Positions 1-7,075 of a DNA stretch of 64,000 nt are shown one piece after another (position 1 is the first letter of the stretch; every line of letters begins with the position of its first letter). The DNA is from a virus. The notes beneath the pieces were generated by a model that searched no databases, was not told the origin of the DNA, and saw only the letters and a program-made list of their open reading frames with translations. The position numbers were made by a program, and so were the translations under genes. Location: the IMG/VR virus record IMGVR_UViG_3300029957_000006, positions 1-64,000 of that record; one strand, 5' to 3'.

Positions 1-167
1 GCTACATTACCACATTTAAATTCAATGGTAACTGGCAACTTTGCTACATTGCTTTGATACTTTACGGTTGCGTTCCACCATTCTTTTCGTGGCTCAACTT
101 CCTCTTTTTTGCAAGAGGTAAATACAATACCAACAAGGATTGCAATAAGGATGATAAAGTTTTTCAT
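1..167 (-). CDS. Partial lipoprotein, unknown function
   Basis: The start codon (165-167) and first 55 residues are present; the C-terminus runs off the left edge. A Lys-Asn start, a hydrophobic run (residues 4-16) and a TSC lipobox with Cys19 mark a lipoprotein signal peptide. The Lys-Lys-Glu-Glu after the Cys is the kind of charged stretch that sends Bacteroidota lipoproteins to the cell surface. I do not recognise the mature domain. It has its own promoter at 206-237. Confidence 0.75.
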   Translation of the reverse strand, partial: MKNFIILIAILVGIVFTSCKKEEVEPRKEWWNATVKYQSNVAKLPVTIEFKCGNV

Positions 168-205
168 TTCTTTGGTTTTAAGTTTAACTATTCGTTTGAT
201 TGAGG

Positions 206-237
206 CAAAGATAAGTAAAATAATCCGAACCACCAAA
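206..237 (-). promoter_or_regulatory. Promoter of the lipoprotein gene at 1-167
   Basis: Minus-strand -33 TTTG (234-237), 20-bp spacer, -7 TATCTTTG (206-213). The -33 box is extended to TTTGGTGG as in many other promoters here. Confidence 0.85.
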
Positions 238-239
238 TA

Positions 240-340
240 AAAATGTGAAGTTCTGCAACTATTATCATATCTGATAATATTTAAACTTGTTATTCTCCGT
301 CAGAAGTATTATCACAAGTTATTGCAAAGCTTCACATTTT
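240..340 (-). ncRNA. Candidate structured RNA with three-way junction
   Basis: An 11-bp perfect inverted repeat (240-250 with 330-340) continues inward, through one mismatch and one G-U, to about 19 bp. It encloses two further hairpins: 8 bp with a 4-nt loop (260-279), and 7 bp (284-290 with 314-320) capped by TTCT/AGAA. On the minus strand a TACCTTTG -7 box (345-352) sits exactly 4 nt before the first base of the outer helix, the same spacing seen elsewhere in this genome. The outer helix ends in a T run, as a terminator would. No coding potential. Function unknown. Confidence 0.6.
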
Positions 341-344
341 AAAG

Positions 345-352
345 CAAAGGTA
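345..352 (-). promoter_or_regulatory. -7 box for the structured RNA at 240-340
   Basis: TACCTTTG on the minus strand. The -33 position 20 bp upstream does not read TTTG, so this promoter is weaker than the rest. It overlaps the end of the gene at 356-598. Confidence 0.5.
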
Positions 353-355
353 TCT

Positions 356-598
356 TTATTTATTATCAGCTCGATACATTGAGTCTAAAATTGGTAATGT
401 ATCAGCATACTCTACTTCATAAATGACATTCATACTAGTATCACCAATACTTTCACTTGTCTTTTTTTCATTAAAATACTTAGCATAAGCACGACTAATC
501 GCAAGTTGTTTTTCAAGCATTTTAGTTTTTTCGCTTTTGTATTCACCACAACTAGTTATTACTAATAAGGCAAAAAGGAGCATAGAAATTGTTTTCAT
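356..598 (-). CDS. Small lipoprotein, unknown function
   Basis: 80 residues. Signal: Lys2, hydrophobic residues 4-14 and a TSC lipobox with Cys17, then Gly-Glu. The mature part is charged (Lys/Glu) and matches no family I know. It has its own promoter (617-648) with a leader of about 14 nt. Its 3' end overlaps the -7 box of the structured RNA downstream. Confidence 0.75.
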   Translation of the reverse strand: MKTISMLLFALLVITSCGEYKSEKTKMLEKQLAISRAYAKYFNEKKTSESIGDTSMNVIYEVEYADTLPILDSMYRADNK

Positions 599-616
599 AA
601 TTATTTGTTTAGTTTA

Positions 617-648
617 CAAAGGTATATAAAATTATTGAATTTACCAAG
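617..648 (-). promoter_or_regulatory. Promoter of the lipoprotein gene at 356-598
   Basis: CTTG (645-648), N20, TACCTTTG (617-624). Confidence 0.8.
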
Positions 649-924
649 TTAAAGTCTAAATTTCTTTTCTATTTGATCATCTGTAAATCTGTCACTACCT
701 TGCACTTTTAAATCTAATCTTCCTTTTGTATTAGGATGACATTTATGGCGAAATTCGTGAATGATTCGTTTATCCTCTCTAAAACTTCCCATATATGCCC
801 AAGATTCTCCTTCATTAGTAGCAATTGAAGGTTCTATTAATTTCTCATTTATTGGATGAGAACTCAACCAATTCCACGCATATTCCCATTCAATAGAACC
901 TATTTTCAACAATATTAATTCCAT
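649..924 (-). CDS. Hypothetical protein
   Basis: 91 residues from the ATG at 922-924. That start is chosen because the -7 box (928-935) ends only 3 nt before it, which would make the mRNA leaderless; an in-frame TTG further up lies inside the promoter. Trp-rich N-terminal part (EWEYAWNWL), no known domain. Its last codons overlap the -33 box of the next promoter. Confidence 0.65.
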   Translation of the reverse strand: MELILLKIGSIEWEYAWNWLSSHPINEKLIEPSIATNEGESWAYMGSFREDKRIIHEFRHKCHPNTKGRLDLKVQGSDRFTDDQIEKKFRL

Positions 925-927
925 AAA

Positions 928-959
928 CAAATATACTATTTTAATTCAAACAAATCAAA
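928..959 (-). promoter_or_regulatory. Promoter of the gene at 649-924
   Basis: TTTG (956-959), N20, TATATTTG (928-935). Divergent from the HNH promoter at 966-996. Confidence 0.8.
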
Positions 960-965
960 TAAAAC

Positions 966-996
966 TTGAAATATTTCTTACTTATTAGTATATTTG
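966..996 (+). promoter_or_regulatory. Promoter of HNH gene 1
   Basis: Plus strand: TTG (966-968), N20, TATATTTG (989-996). It decides the start at 1002 over the in-frame TTG at 966. Confidence 0.75.
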
Positions 997-1001
997 TAAT
1001 A

Positions 1002-1535
1002 ATGAGAGACAAAATCAAAGCTAGTATAACCAATGCTTTACATCATGAAAAACATAAAGCTGAGATTAAAGAACGTAAACGTTTATGGTATTTAGCAAAT
1101 AAAAAAGACGTAAAAATTAAGAATAAAATTTGGCGTAATGCAAACAAGACACATCTAAACTCTTATCAGATAGAATATTCTAATAAGCAGTATAAAACTA
1201 ATAGTACCTATAAACTTAAAACTAGAATTCGTAAAGCTATTAGAGAATCGTTTAATAGTCATGGATTTAAAAAAACGTCAAAAACTCAAATAATATTGGG
1301 ATGTTCATTTGATGAATTTAAAATACATATTGAAAATCAGTTTGAATCATGGATGACTTGGGAAAATCATGGTTTATTTAATTCTCAACCTAATTACGGA
1401 TGGGATATTGACCATATCATTCCATTAGCAAGTAGTAAATGTAAAGAAGATATAATAAAACTAAATCATTATACCAATCTCAGACCACTTTGTAGTTATA
1501 CTAATAGAATTGTTAAACGAGACAAATTATTTTGA
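1002..1535 (+). CDS. HNH homing endonuclease (copy 1)
   Basis: 177 residues. A basic N-terminal half is followed by an HNH nuclease core near residues 134-172: WDIDHIIPL supplies the Asp-His pair and HYTNLRPLCSYTNR the Asn/His end. A free-standing phage HNH gene of this kind cuts phage DNA at a target site and spreads by repair. It is close to the gene at 19275-19895 (shared LGCSF.EFK, FESWMTW.NHGL and GWDIDHI segments). It runs against the surrounding minus-strand genes and its 3' end overlaps the gene at 1527-1685 by 9 nt. The -7 box lies 5 nt before the ATG, so the mRNA is nearly leaderless. Confidence 0.85.
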   Translation: MRDKIKASITNALHHEKHKAEIKERKRLWYLANKKDVKIKNKIWRNANKTHLNSYQIEYSNKQYKTNSTYKLKTRIRKAIRESFNSHGFKKTSKTQIILGCSFDEFKIHIENQFESWMTWENHGLFNSQPNYGWDIDHIIPLASSKCKEDIIKLNHYTNLRPLCSYTNRIVKRDKLF

Positions 1536-1685
1536 TTTGATAAACTTTTCCTTAAGAGACTTCTCAAGAGTTTGAGCAAAATCATTAAAGTCACCTCTAT
1601 TTGGTGGCATATAAGTTGATCGTATTTGCAACCCTTTTTGAGGTTCGCAAACTTGTTTTTCTTTTTTAAATAAAAAGTATCTCAT
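1527..1685 (-). CDS. Hypothetical small protein
   Basis: 52 residues, beginning MRYFLFKKEKQVCE, basic, no known family. It follows the gene at 1692-1973 by 6 nt, so the two are probably one unit. Its 3' end overlaps HNH gene 1 tail to tail, suggesting the endonuclease landed right at its stop codon. Confidence 0.6.
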   Translation of the reverse strand: MRYFLFKKEKQVCEPQKGLQIRSTYMPPNRGDFNDFAQTLEKSLKEKFIKSK

Positions 1686-1691
1686 AAAAAT

Positions 1692-1973
1692 TTAATTAGG
1701 ATAATTACCAAGACTAAAGATACAAATTTCTTCCAAAGCTTCTATTTTACCATCTCTATAATCTTCTTCTTCCAATATTGCATAAATCCGTATGTTTTCG
1801 TTTTTAGTTTTAATCAATTCGTCTTTTTTAGCATAAGCTTGTTTTTTAGCTTCACCATATCCGAGTTTCTTAATATCAAAATGGTAATCTTGATTATCAG
1901 TAAAAACATGGAGATAATGATAGTCTTTAACCTTTAAATATTTTTTAGGCACATTGTTATAAGTTGCAGACAT
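1692..1973 (-). CDS. Hypothetical protein
   Basis: 93 residues, Tyr- and Lys-rich (KKYLKVKDYHYLHVF near the N-terminus), acidic towards the C-terminus. No recognisable domain. First gene of a two-gene unit with 1527-1685, under the promoter at 1997-2028. Confidence 0.65.
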   Translation of the reverse strand: MSATYNNVPKKYLKVKDYHYLHVFTDNQDYHFDIKKLGYGEAKKQAYAKKDELIKTKNENIRIYAILEEEDYRDGKIEALEEICIFSLGNYPN

Positions 1974-1996
1974 ATTAAGTGTTTTATTAGTTAAAG

Positions 1997-2028
1997 CAAA
2001 GATAAGTTAAATAAATGAAACCACCAAA
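1997..2028 (-). promoter_or_regulatory. Promoter of the gene at 1692-1973
   Basis: TTTG (2025-2028), N20, TATCTTTG (1997-2004). The extended -33 box TTTGGTGG is one arm of the hairpin at 2021-2038. Confidence 0.85.
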
Positions 2029-2038
2029 TAAATGGTGG
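2021..2038 (-). terminator. Terminator hairpin merged with the next promoter
   Basis: CCACC (2021-2025) pairs with GGTGG (2034-2038); on the minus strand it follows the stop of 2045-2383 and is followed by TTTCATTTATTT. The descending arm is the -33 box of the next gene. Confidence 0.6.
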
Positions 2039-2044
2039 ATTAAT

Positions 2045-2383
2045 TTATCCTTCGAGTATAATATTCTCTAAAAATTCAAATTGTTTATCTGTAAAATTTC
2101 CAACTGTATGTATTTCATATTTGATATTTTCAAATATTTCTCCTTCAATTTCAACAGTAGTAATTGTTGCTACATCTAACATAGCACCAATAAGACTTTC
2201 ATAGCCCATACCACTATCTAAGCTACCGTTTTCCACTCGATTTTCAGCTTCTTTTAATAGTTCATCAATGGTATTAGCTTTAAGTGTTAGAGCTTTATAA
2301 GCACCTTCACCACCACCCCAATAATTGCCATATACTAAACCAGTGGATTGGTATTTAATTTTTTTGTTTGTTGCTTTTAACAT
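2045..2383 (-). CDS. Hypothetical protein
   Basis: 112 residues. A Gly-rich turn (YGNYWGGGEGAYKA) near residues 19-32 and a regular alpha/beta pattern, but no family I can name. Single-gene unit: own promoter (2411-2442), terminator hairpin just after the stop. Confidence 0.65.
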   Translation of the reverse strand: MLKATNKKIKYQSTGLVYGNYWGGGEGAYKALTLKANTIDELLKEAENRVENGSLDSGMGYESLIGAMLDVATITTVEIEGEIFENIKYEIHTVGNFTDKQFEFLENIILEG

Positions 2384-2410
2384 TGTATATATGTTTTAAT
2401 TAGTATAAGG

Positions 2411-2442
2411 CAAAGATAAGTAAAAGATTTGAGACCACCAAA
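2411..2442 (-). promoter_or_regulatory. Promoter of the gene at 2045-2383
   Basis: TTTG (2439-2442), N20, TATCTTTG (2411-2418). Confidence 0.85.
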
Positions 2443-2443
2443 T

Positions 2444-2761
2444 TTATTTGATAATTAAATAATCTTCAATCGTTCCGTTAAGGATAGCATCAAGATGTTC
2501 GTCACTTCCAAGTACCAGTAAAATTTCAACACCTGTAAGTGGTATCATAAAGAGACTCTTCCAATAAACAAGTCCTTCAAGTGTTACGTCAATTTCAGAT
2601 AACTCAGGAGTATCAATATAATCAAGATTAATGTCATCTACTTGACACTCCAACTCCTCAGCAATGATACCTTTCATCTTTTCGATTCCATTAATTTCTA
2701 GGTCTCGATCTTCGATGTAAACTACCTCACCATTGATTTTAAATAATATCTTCTTATTCAT
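2444..2761 (-). CDS. Hypothetical protein
   Basis: 105 residues, strongly acidic, repeated hydrophobic/acidic pattern. No known motif. Its start overlaps the end of 2754-2981 by 8 nt, so it is the second gene of a pair. Confidence 0.65.
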   Translation of the reverse strand: MNKKILFKINGEVVYIEDRDLEINGIEKMKGIIAEELECQVDDINLDYIDTPELSEIDVTLEGLVYWKSLFMIPLTGVEILLVLGSDEHLDAILNGTIEDYLIIK

Positions 2762-2981
2762 AATTAAATTTTAATACTAATTCAACTCTACCTTTATTCT
2801 TTTTGATTGGTTTACCCGACTTATTCCATTGAGCGCAAATGTACCCTTCATGCAAATTTTCACTGCCAAATAGAGGGTCTTTAACCAAGCCGACAAATAT
2901 ATTATCAACTGGGAGCCAACGTAAATCCTTTACTGGATAGCCTTCAATCGTTTCTGTGATATTGGTTATGTTTTCTGCCAT
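2754..2981 (-). CDS. Hypothetical protein (leaderless mRNA)
   Basis: 75 residues, unknown family. The -7 box (2986-2993) ends exactly 4 nt before the ATG, so transcription should begin at the start codon. First gene of the pair with 2444-2761. Confidence 0.65.
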   Translation of the reverse strand: MAENITNITETIEGYPVKDLRWLPVDNIFVGLVKDPLFGSENLHEGYICAQWNKSGKPIKKNKGRVELVLKFNYE

Positions 2982-2985
2982 GGGG

Positions 2986-3017
2986 TAAAGATAGATATAA
3001 AAAATGAATCCCCCAAA
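2986..3017 (-). promoter_or_regulatory. Promoter of 2754-2981
   Basis: TTTG (3014-3017), N20, TATCTTTA (2986-2993). The -33 box is embedded in the hairpin at 3010-3027. Confidence 0.8.
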
Positions 3018-3027
3018 TATTTGGAGG
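3010..3027 (-). terminator. Terminator hairpin merged with promoter
   Basis: Near-perfect palindrome CCCCCAAAT/ATTTGGAGG just after the stop of the gene at 3035-3814; followed on the minus strand by an AT-rich run. Confidence 0.55.
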
Positions 3028-3034
3028 ATTATTT

Positions 3035-3814
3035 TTATGCTACCTTTTCTTTTTTCATTCGGCTAAACATCTTTTCAATTTCTGCCTTTGTAAGGACTTC
3101 AAATTTATCAAATCCCTTGCTTGCTTTAAGATTGGTTTTGATATTGCTGTTTACGATCTTTTGTTGATCTTCAACACTCATTTTAACCTTGCTTCGGTCA
3201 TGGTCACCAAAATAATACGGGTTTGTACTTTCAATGGTTTCACCGTAATAAGCAGATACATATTCCTTTGCACTTACTGGAGTAAGACTTGGCAAACGAC
3301 TTGCACTATAAGAGTCTTTAAGGTCTTGCTCATAAATATTCATATAGCAATACTTGTTTTCCACCAAGTCAATAATGGTAATTCCATCGTTATTATCACC
3401 AAGTGTATAATCAAAATTGATACCCTCATCTTCTTTACCGATGTACCAAGCACTACCTATCCCTGCATCCAAAGAGGTTGTCGCTTTTGGTCTGTAATTA
3501 AGGATAAAAGCAATAGCACTGATAATACGATCTTTGCTGTTAAAATTACCCTCCATACCTCTTACACTAAAAGGACAATCGTAAGCTTCTTTACTTTCTG
3601 TTTTTTGTTCACGTGTAAATTGCTTACCAAATTGCAATAGTCCTAATGCTGTGTGCAAGGCACTACGACCATAAAGCCATTGGTGGTGATATGCAAGGAT
3701 TGCAAATTCTCCAGTGCCAAACTCCTTTTCGAGTTCTTTACGTTCTTTTGGTTGTGCTGACAAATGTTTTGCAGGGTTTGCAATTTTGATAAAAAGTTGG
3801 TGTCTTTGTCCCAT
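3035..3814 (-). CDS. Conserved phage protein, unknown function
   Basis: 259 residues, opening MGQRHQLFIKIANP. The His-rich segment AYHHQWLYGRSALHTALGLLQF (residues about 41-62) looks like a conserved core. I have a vague memory of MGQRHQ-type openings in phage hypothetical proteins but cannot assign a fold or reaction. Single-gene unit with its own promoter. Confidence 0.65.
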   Translation of the reverse strand: MGQRHQLFIKIANPAKHLSAQPKERKELEKEFGTGEFAILAYHHQWLYGRSALHTALGLLQFGKQFTREQKTESKEAYDCPFSVRGMEGNFNSKDRIISAIAFILNYRPKATTSLDAGIGSAWYIGKEDEGINFDYTLGDNNDGITIIDLVENKYCYMNIYEQDLKDSYSASRLPSLTPVSAKEYVSAYYGETIESTNPYYFGDHDRSKVKMSVEDQQKIVNSNIKTNLKASKGFDKFEVLTKAEIEKMFSRMKKEKVA

Positions 3815-3840
3815 GTTGTTTTTTTTTTAATTGGTATGTG

Positions 3841-3872
3841 CAAATATAGATAATAAAAACTAATCCACCAAA
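3841..3872 (-). promoter_or_regulatory. Promoter of 3035-3814
   Basis: TTTG (3869-3872), N20, TATATTTG (3841-3848). Confidence 0.85.
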
Positions 3873-4430
3873 TTAATGGCTATTTTCTTTTATTAATTCT
3901 TTTATTCTAGTTGTGTAGGTTGAGTCCCCTGCATACGTTTGTGCAAGATAATCAAATAATTCATCCTTAGTTTTAATATCCGATAAATATTGTGCTGAGT
4001 AAAAAGCATAATCCACCACACACTCACGCCAATTGTCATAATAAGCAAATCCATTCTCCTCTCCCTTATTGGTAGTTGGTCGCTTAGTCGCAACCCTCAT
4101 ACCAAACATATTGTTATTCTCCTTAAAAATAGGACTGGTAAAGTTTCCGCTTTCCAATTCAGCTTGTGCCAATACAACCTCAGGATATTTGATATTCAAT
4201 TCTAGGATATAAGCTTTCAATTTTTCACGGCTAAATTCATTTTGCTTATCAGCTTCCTTAAGGATAATTTGCTTGGTTTCTTCACTGATAAAACGTACAT
4301 CGTTTACATGATTCAAAGCTACCAATACAATAGCCAGTGTAAATAGGATAACAAATCCAAACATTACCAATACCATTCTACCTGTGATCTTTTTGTAGGT
4401 AAGACTGATTTTATCAAACTTGTATATCAT
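3873..4430 (-). CDS. Membrane-anchored glucosaminidase-type lysin
   Basis: 185 residues. One membrane segment (about residues 19-40) follows a short basic tail, then a glucosaminidase (FlgJ/Bax-like, lysozyme-superfamily) domain: PEVVLAQAELESGNFTSPIF (the Glu in ELESGNF is the expected catalytic acid), NNMFGMR, and the later FAYYDNW and YAGDSTYTTRI segments. Such domains cut the sugar backbone of peptidoglycan. The N-terminal anchor suggests it acts from the cytoplasmic membrane on the wall, as a lysis or wall-remodelling enzyme. No holin or spanin is next to it. Own promoter at 4450-4481. Confidence 0.8.
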   Translation of the reverse strand: MIYKFDKISLTYKKITGRMVLVMFGFVILFTLAIVLVALNHVNDVRFISEETKQIILKEADKQNEFSREKLKAYILELNIKYPEVVLAQAELESGNFTSPIFKENNNMFGMRVATKRPTTNKGEENGFAYYDNWRECVVDYAFYSAQYLSDIKTKDELFDYLAQTYAGDSTYTTRIKELIKENSH

Positions 4431-4449
4431 AGTCGTTTAGTTTAGATGG

Positions 4450-4481
4450 CAAAGATAGTAATAAAAAACGAAACCTCCAAA
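4450..4481 (-). promoter_or_regulatory. Promoter of the glucosaminidase gene
   Basis: TTTG (4478-4481), N20, TATCTTTG (4450-4457). The -33 box lies in the hairpin at 4472-4493. Confidence 0.85.
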
Positions 4482-4493
4482 CTTATGGAGGTT
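4472..4493 (-). terminator. Terminator hairpin merged with promoter
   Basis: AACCTCC (4472-4478) pairs with GGAGGTT (4487-4493); T runs follow on both strands. Ends the gene at 4500-4928 and carries the next -33 box. Confidence 0.7.
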
Positions 4494-4499
4494 TTATTT

Positions 4500-4928
4500 T
4501 TAACTCTGTGTGACCATTATATAATCACTTTCGATCATTTCTGCCAACTCATCCAATTGGTCAAGGACTTTTTTAGGTACTTGTTCATCATTGGGATATT
4601 CTGCCAATTCACTACTGATTTCTTCAAAGATACCACCATGATAAATCTTTTCACTTACTCGTGTAGCATCATCAAACGCTTCACGACCTTTCAACAACTT
4701 CACAACACCATCCAATAAAGCATTCTCAGGGATAGCAACCATACTCAAAGGAGCAAGGACGGTTGAGAGTTTAACCAATTCAATCTTCCCCTCAAACATA
4801 CGGGCTTTCTTAAGTGCTTCGCCTCGTGTATAGGTTTGTATTACACCAAACCCTGCAAGATACCCATCTTTAATTTGATCGGGTTGTGCATAGTGTTTAG
4901 CATTAAGTTTTACTCTGTATCGTTTCAT
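4500..4928 (-). CDS. Hypothetical protein
   Basis: 142 residues, soluble, mixed alpha/beta, acidic C-terminal half. Segment AQPDQIKDGYLAGFGVIQTYTRGEALKKA (about residues 15-43) may be a conserved core, but I recognise no family. Single-gene unit. Confidence 0.65.
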   Translation of the reverse strand: MKRYRVKLNAKHYAQPDQIKDGYLAGFGVIQTYTRGEALKKARMFEGKIELVKLSTVLAPLSMVAIPENALLDGVVKLLKGREAFDDATRVSEKIYHGGIFEEISSELAEYPNDEQVPKKVLDQLDELAEMIESDYIMVTQS

Positions 4929-4950
4929 GGCTTTGTTTATTGGTATGGTG

Positions 4951-4982
4951 CAAAGATAGATAATGTTTTTGAATCCACCAAA
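4951..4982 (-). promoter_or_regulatory. Promoter of 4500-4928
   Basis: TTTG (4979-4982), N20, TATCTTTG (4951-4958). Confidence 0.85.
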
Positions 4983-4999
4983 TAAATCTAGGATTATTT

Positions 5000-5293
5000 T
5001 TAATCAGCTAATATTTGTTCCCATAAGGCTTTGCGTACTGGTGACCAAATTTTATACTCAGCATTGGCAAAGGCTTTTTTCGTTGCATACATTCTAGCAT
5101 ACTTAGGGTTATCTTTATCATTCTCATGTTTTGTAACACTCCCAAGACCAATAACAAGTCCATTGCGTTTAACCACGCATTGAGTCGTTTTAGCCCAATG
5201 CTTTCCCTTATGGGTTATTTGCATAGGATGACCAACTAAAAACTCAATACTAAAGATTAACCCTTCAAACGTATATGTAATTTCTTTTGTCAT
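5000..5293 (-). CDS. Hypothetical protein (leaderless mRNA)
   Basis: 97 residues, basic, no known family. The -7 box ends exactly 4 nt before the ATG. Its promoter lies inside the 3' end of the upstream gene (5311-5562), so it can be read alone or by read-through. Confidence 0.65.
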   Translation of the reverse strand: MTKEITYTFEGLIFSIEFLVGHPMQITHKGKHWAKTTQCVVKRNGLVIGLGSVTKHENDKDNPKYARMYATKKAFANAEYKIWSPVRKALWEQILAD

Positions 5294-5297
5294 GGTG

Positions 5298-5329
5298 CAA
5301 AGATAAGTATTTATTTTGACTCTACCAAA
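5298..5329 (-). promoter_or_regulatory. Promoter of 5000-5293, inside upstream gene
   Basis: TTTG (5326-5329), N20, TATCTTTG (5298-5305); overlaps codons of 5311-5562. Confidence 0.85.
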
Positions 5330-5562
5330 TGTTTTTTCATTTTTTCACTCATCCATGTATAACCCTTTTCTAGGTCTTCCATTAAACTAAGATAAGCTGA
5401 GTATTCATTGCTTACCATTTTCATTTTCCGATTAAGCATGATAACACTACCATTCTCATCACCATCGACAAAATTCACATAGTAAATATGCTTAGGAGTT
5501 TCCATCGCTCTCTCAAAGCTTCCCATGATGGATTTCAACCTCGTTTGTTTTCTCAGATTCAT
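5311..5562 (-). CDS. Hypothetical protein
   Basis: 83 residues, Lys/Met-rich, no known motif. It sits 6 nt after 5569-5766 and belongs to that unit. An internal Met13 could be an alternative start. Confidence 0.6.
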   Translation of the reverse strand: MNLRKQTRLKSIMGSFERAMETPKHIYYVNFVDGDENGSVIMLNRKMKMVSNEYSAYLSLMEDLEKGYTWMSEKMKKHLVESK

Positions 5563-5568
5563 AAAAGA

Positions 5569-5766
5569 TTATTTAGGGTTTTTAAGATTGTAATCAGCAA
5601 CAACTTTTTTATACTCTCCCATCAACTCCTCATACATTCCCTCATTGAGTGGCTTGAGCTTGGTAAATTGTGAGCCAACATTTGCTTCTTGTGGTGTCCT
5701 CGTTCCTAAACGAATTCCACGTATGCCATTCTTAATATTTTTGATATACAAGTCTTCGCTTCCCAT
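5569..5766 (-). CDS. Hypothetical small protein
   Basis: 65 residues, basic N-terminal half (IKNGIRGIRLGTRTPQ), unknown family. No promoter of its own; preceded by the hairpin at 5782-5796. Confidence 0.6.
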   Translation of the reverse strand: MGSEDLYIKNIKNGIRGIRLGTRTPQEANVGSQFTKLKPLNEGMYEELMGEYKKVVADYNLKNPK

Positions 5767-5781
5767 ATAGATTATTTGTGA

Positions 5782-5796
5782 AAGGGCTTAGCCCTT
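5782..5796 (-). promoter_or_regulatory. Intercistronic hairpin
   Basis: AAGGGC, 3-nt loop, GCCCTT, between the stop of 5804-6058 and the start of 5569-5766. A sister hairpin with the same AAGGG/CCCTTTCA outline lies at 6079-6095. Could be an RNA-processing or attenuation site. Confidence 0.5.
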
Positions 5797-5803
5797 AAAT
5801 TTA

Positions 5804-6058
5804 TCATTGTACAAATACACGTGCCATCCAATAATTACTGAGGCTCTCAAACTCTTGCTCATTACAAGCATTTGCAAACCCTTCCACTGAGTAAACCAAT
5901 ACACGTTCAGCTTCGTCATCATCTTCACCAATTAATTCGGCTGTAATTCTCTCAGCAACATCACCAAGTTTTACAAATACTTCACCTTTGTTTTTTTGAG
6001 CAACTTCTTTTGAGTTTTCAAAATCAACAGGGATCAATACAATATATTCTCTTAACAT
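5804..6058 (-). CDS. Hypothetical acidic protein
   Basis: 84 residues with an acidic patch (GEDDDEAE) in the middle. No family recognised. Middle gene of the 6446-to-5311 unit. Confidence 0.65.
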   Translation of the reverse strand: MLREYIVLIPVDFENSKEVAQKNKGEVFVKLGDVAERITAELIGEDDDEAERVLVYSVEGFANACNEQEFESLSNYWMARVFVQ

Positions 6059-6078
6059 GGTTATTTGTTTTTATATGA

Positions 6079-6095
6079 AAGGGTTATTAACCCTT
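6079..6095 (-). promoter_or_regulatory. Intercistronic hairpin
   Basis: AAGGGTTA/TTAACCCTT, 8-bp stem with a 1-nt loop, right after the stop of 6099-6446. Confidence 0.5.
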
Positions 6096-6098
6096 AGA

Positions 6099-6446
6099 TT
6101 ATTTTGTTCGTTCAATGATAGATAGGATTTCTAAAGCATCTGTTATTCCAAGTTCTTTTAATGGATATAACAAACCATCTTCACCAAGATCAGGGTCGGT
6201 ACAATATACCCCATCTTTACAAACAGCTTCCAAGTCATTGTTTGCTTCGTCTTCAAAGACTTCAAACTTTATAACCCGTCCACCTAGTGCTTTTTTAATA
6301 GCATCAATAACACTTTTATGGAGTTGATTATATTGTTTTCTAAAACCAATTGATTGTCTAACCTTTTTAGTCAATCGCTTAGCCTTTTCTTCTTTGCTTT
6401 CAGCATATTGATTGCGACCTTTTTGTGTTGATAAATCGTGTATCAT
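6099..6446 (-). CDS. Hypothetical protein
   Basis: 115 residues from MIHDLSTQKG. The promoter at 6469-6500 rules out the longer in-frame start upstream. Basic, helical N-terminal half (ESKEEKAKRLTKKVRQ), acidic C-terminal half. Unknown family. Confidence 0.65.
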   Translation of the reverse strand: MIHDLSTQKGRNQYAESKEEKAKRLTKKVRQSIGFRKQYNQLHKSVIDAIKKALGGRVIKFEVFEDEANNDLEAVCKDGVYCTDPDLGEDGLLYPLKELGITDALEILSIIERTK

Positions 6447-6468
6447 ATTTAGTGTTTTAATGTGAATG

Positions 6469-6500
6469 CAAATATAGATATTAATATCCATATTTGCAAA
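6469..6500 (-). promoter_or_regulatory. Promoter of the 6099-6446 unit
   Basis: TTTG (6497-6500), N20, TATATTTG (6469-6476). It corrects the start of 6099-6446. Confidence 0.85.
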
Positions 6501-6504
6501 TTTA

Positions 6505-7026
6505 TTATCGGTAATAAATCTTTGCGTAAACCAATGGATAACCACTATTTCCCCAAACTATATACCCATCATCCACCACTTCATAATTTCCATTTACTAA
6601 TTCAGTGTAATAAGTATAACACTCTTTTAATACCTTTGGATTGGTTGTTTCAATTTCAGGATAAAAAGCAAAACAATTTTCTTTTGGGTGTCCAGTATAA
6701 AGGATTTTTCGTTTGGTACGACCACGACCATAATCGCTTATGCTTACAGCTTCATAAAATGCTCTAGCTGTTACTGGTTTTCCATCAATGATAAGTCCCA
6801 ATTCTTTTAATTTCTCATGCAAAAATGGGATATACAATTCAAAACACGCTTCAAAATCTTTCATGCTCATCCACTCACCAAACACAATACATCCATTACG
6901 ATCTTCGTCAAACGATACACGGTAAGGATTAAAGGGTTTAAATATGGAGTGCCCTATTGTTAAGGATAACATACCACGCTTCATCATACAAAGCGTATTT
7001 TCAGGATACTGGATAGTTGCTTTCAT
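6505..7026 (-). CDS. Hypothetical protein (leaderless mRNA)
   Basis: 173 residues, Tyr/Phe-rich, globular, no known domain. -7 box ends 4 nt before the ATG. Confidence 0.65.
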   Translation of the reverse strand: MKATIQYPENTLCMMKRGMLSLTIGHSIFKPFNPYRVSFDEDRNGCIVFGEWMSMKDFEACFELYIPFLHEKLKELGLIIDGKPVTARAFYEAVSISDYGRGRTKRKILYTGHPKENCFAFYPEIETTNPKVLKECYTYYTELVNGNYEVVDDGYIVWGNSGYPLVYAKIYYR

Positions 7027-7030
7027 GGGA

Positions 7031-7062
7031 CAAAGATAATACTATTTATCGACCTGTGCAAA
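7031..7062 (-). promoter_or_regulatory. Promoter of 6505-7026
   Basis: TTTG (7059-7062), N20, TATCTTTG (7031-7038). Confidence 0.85.
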
Positions 7063-7075
7063 TTTTTTGTAAACA

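Noticed and set aside
3161-3640. Long plus-strand reading frame opposite 3035-3814
   Set aside because: Cys/Thr-rich composition, no promoter; shadow of the minus-strand gene.
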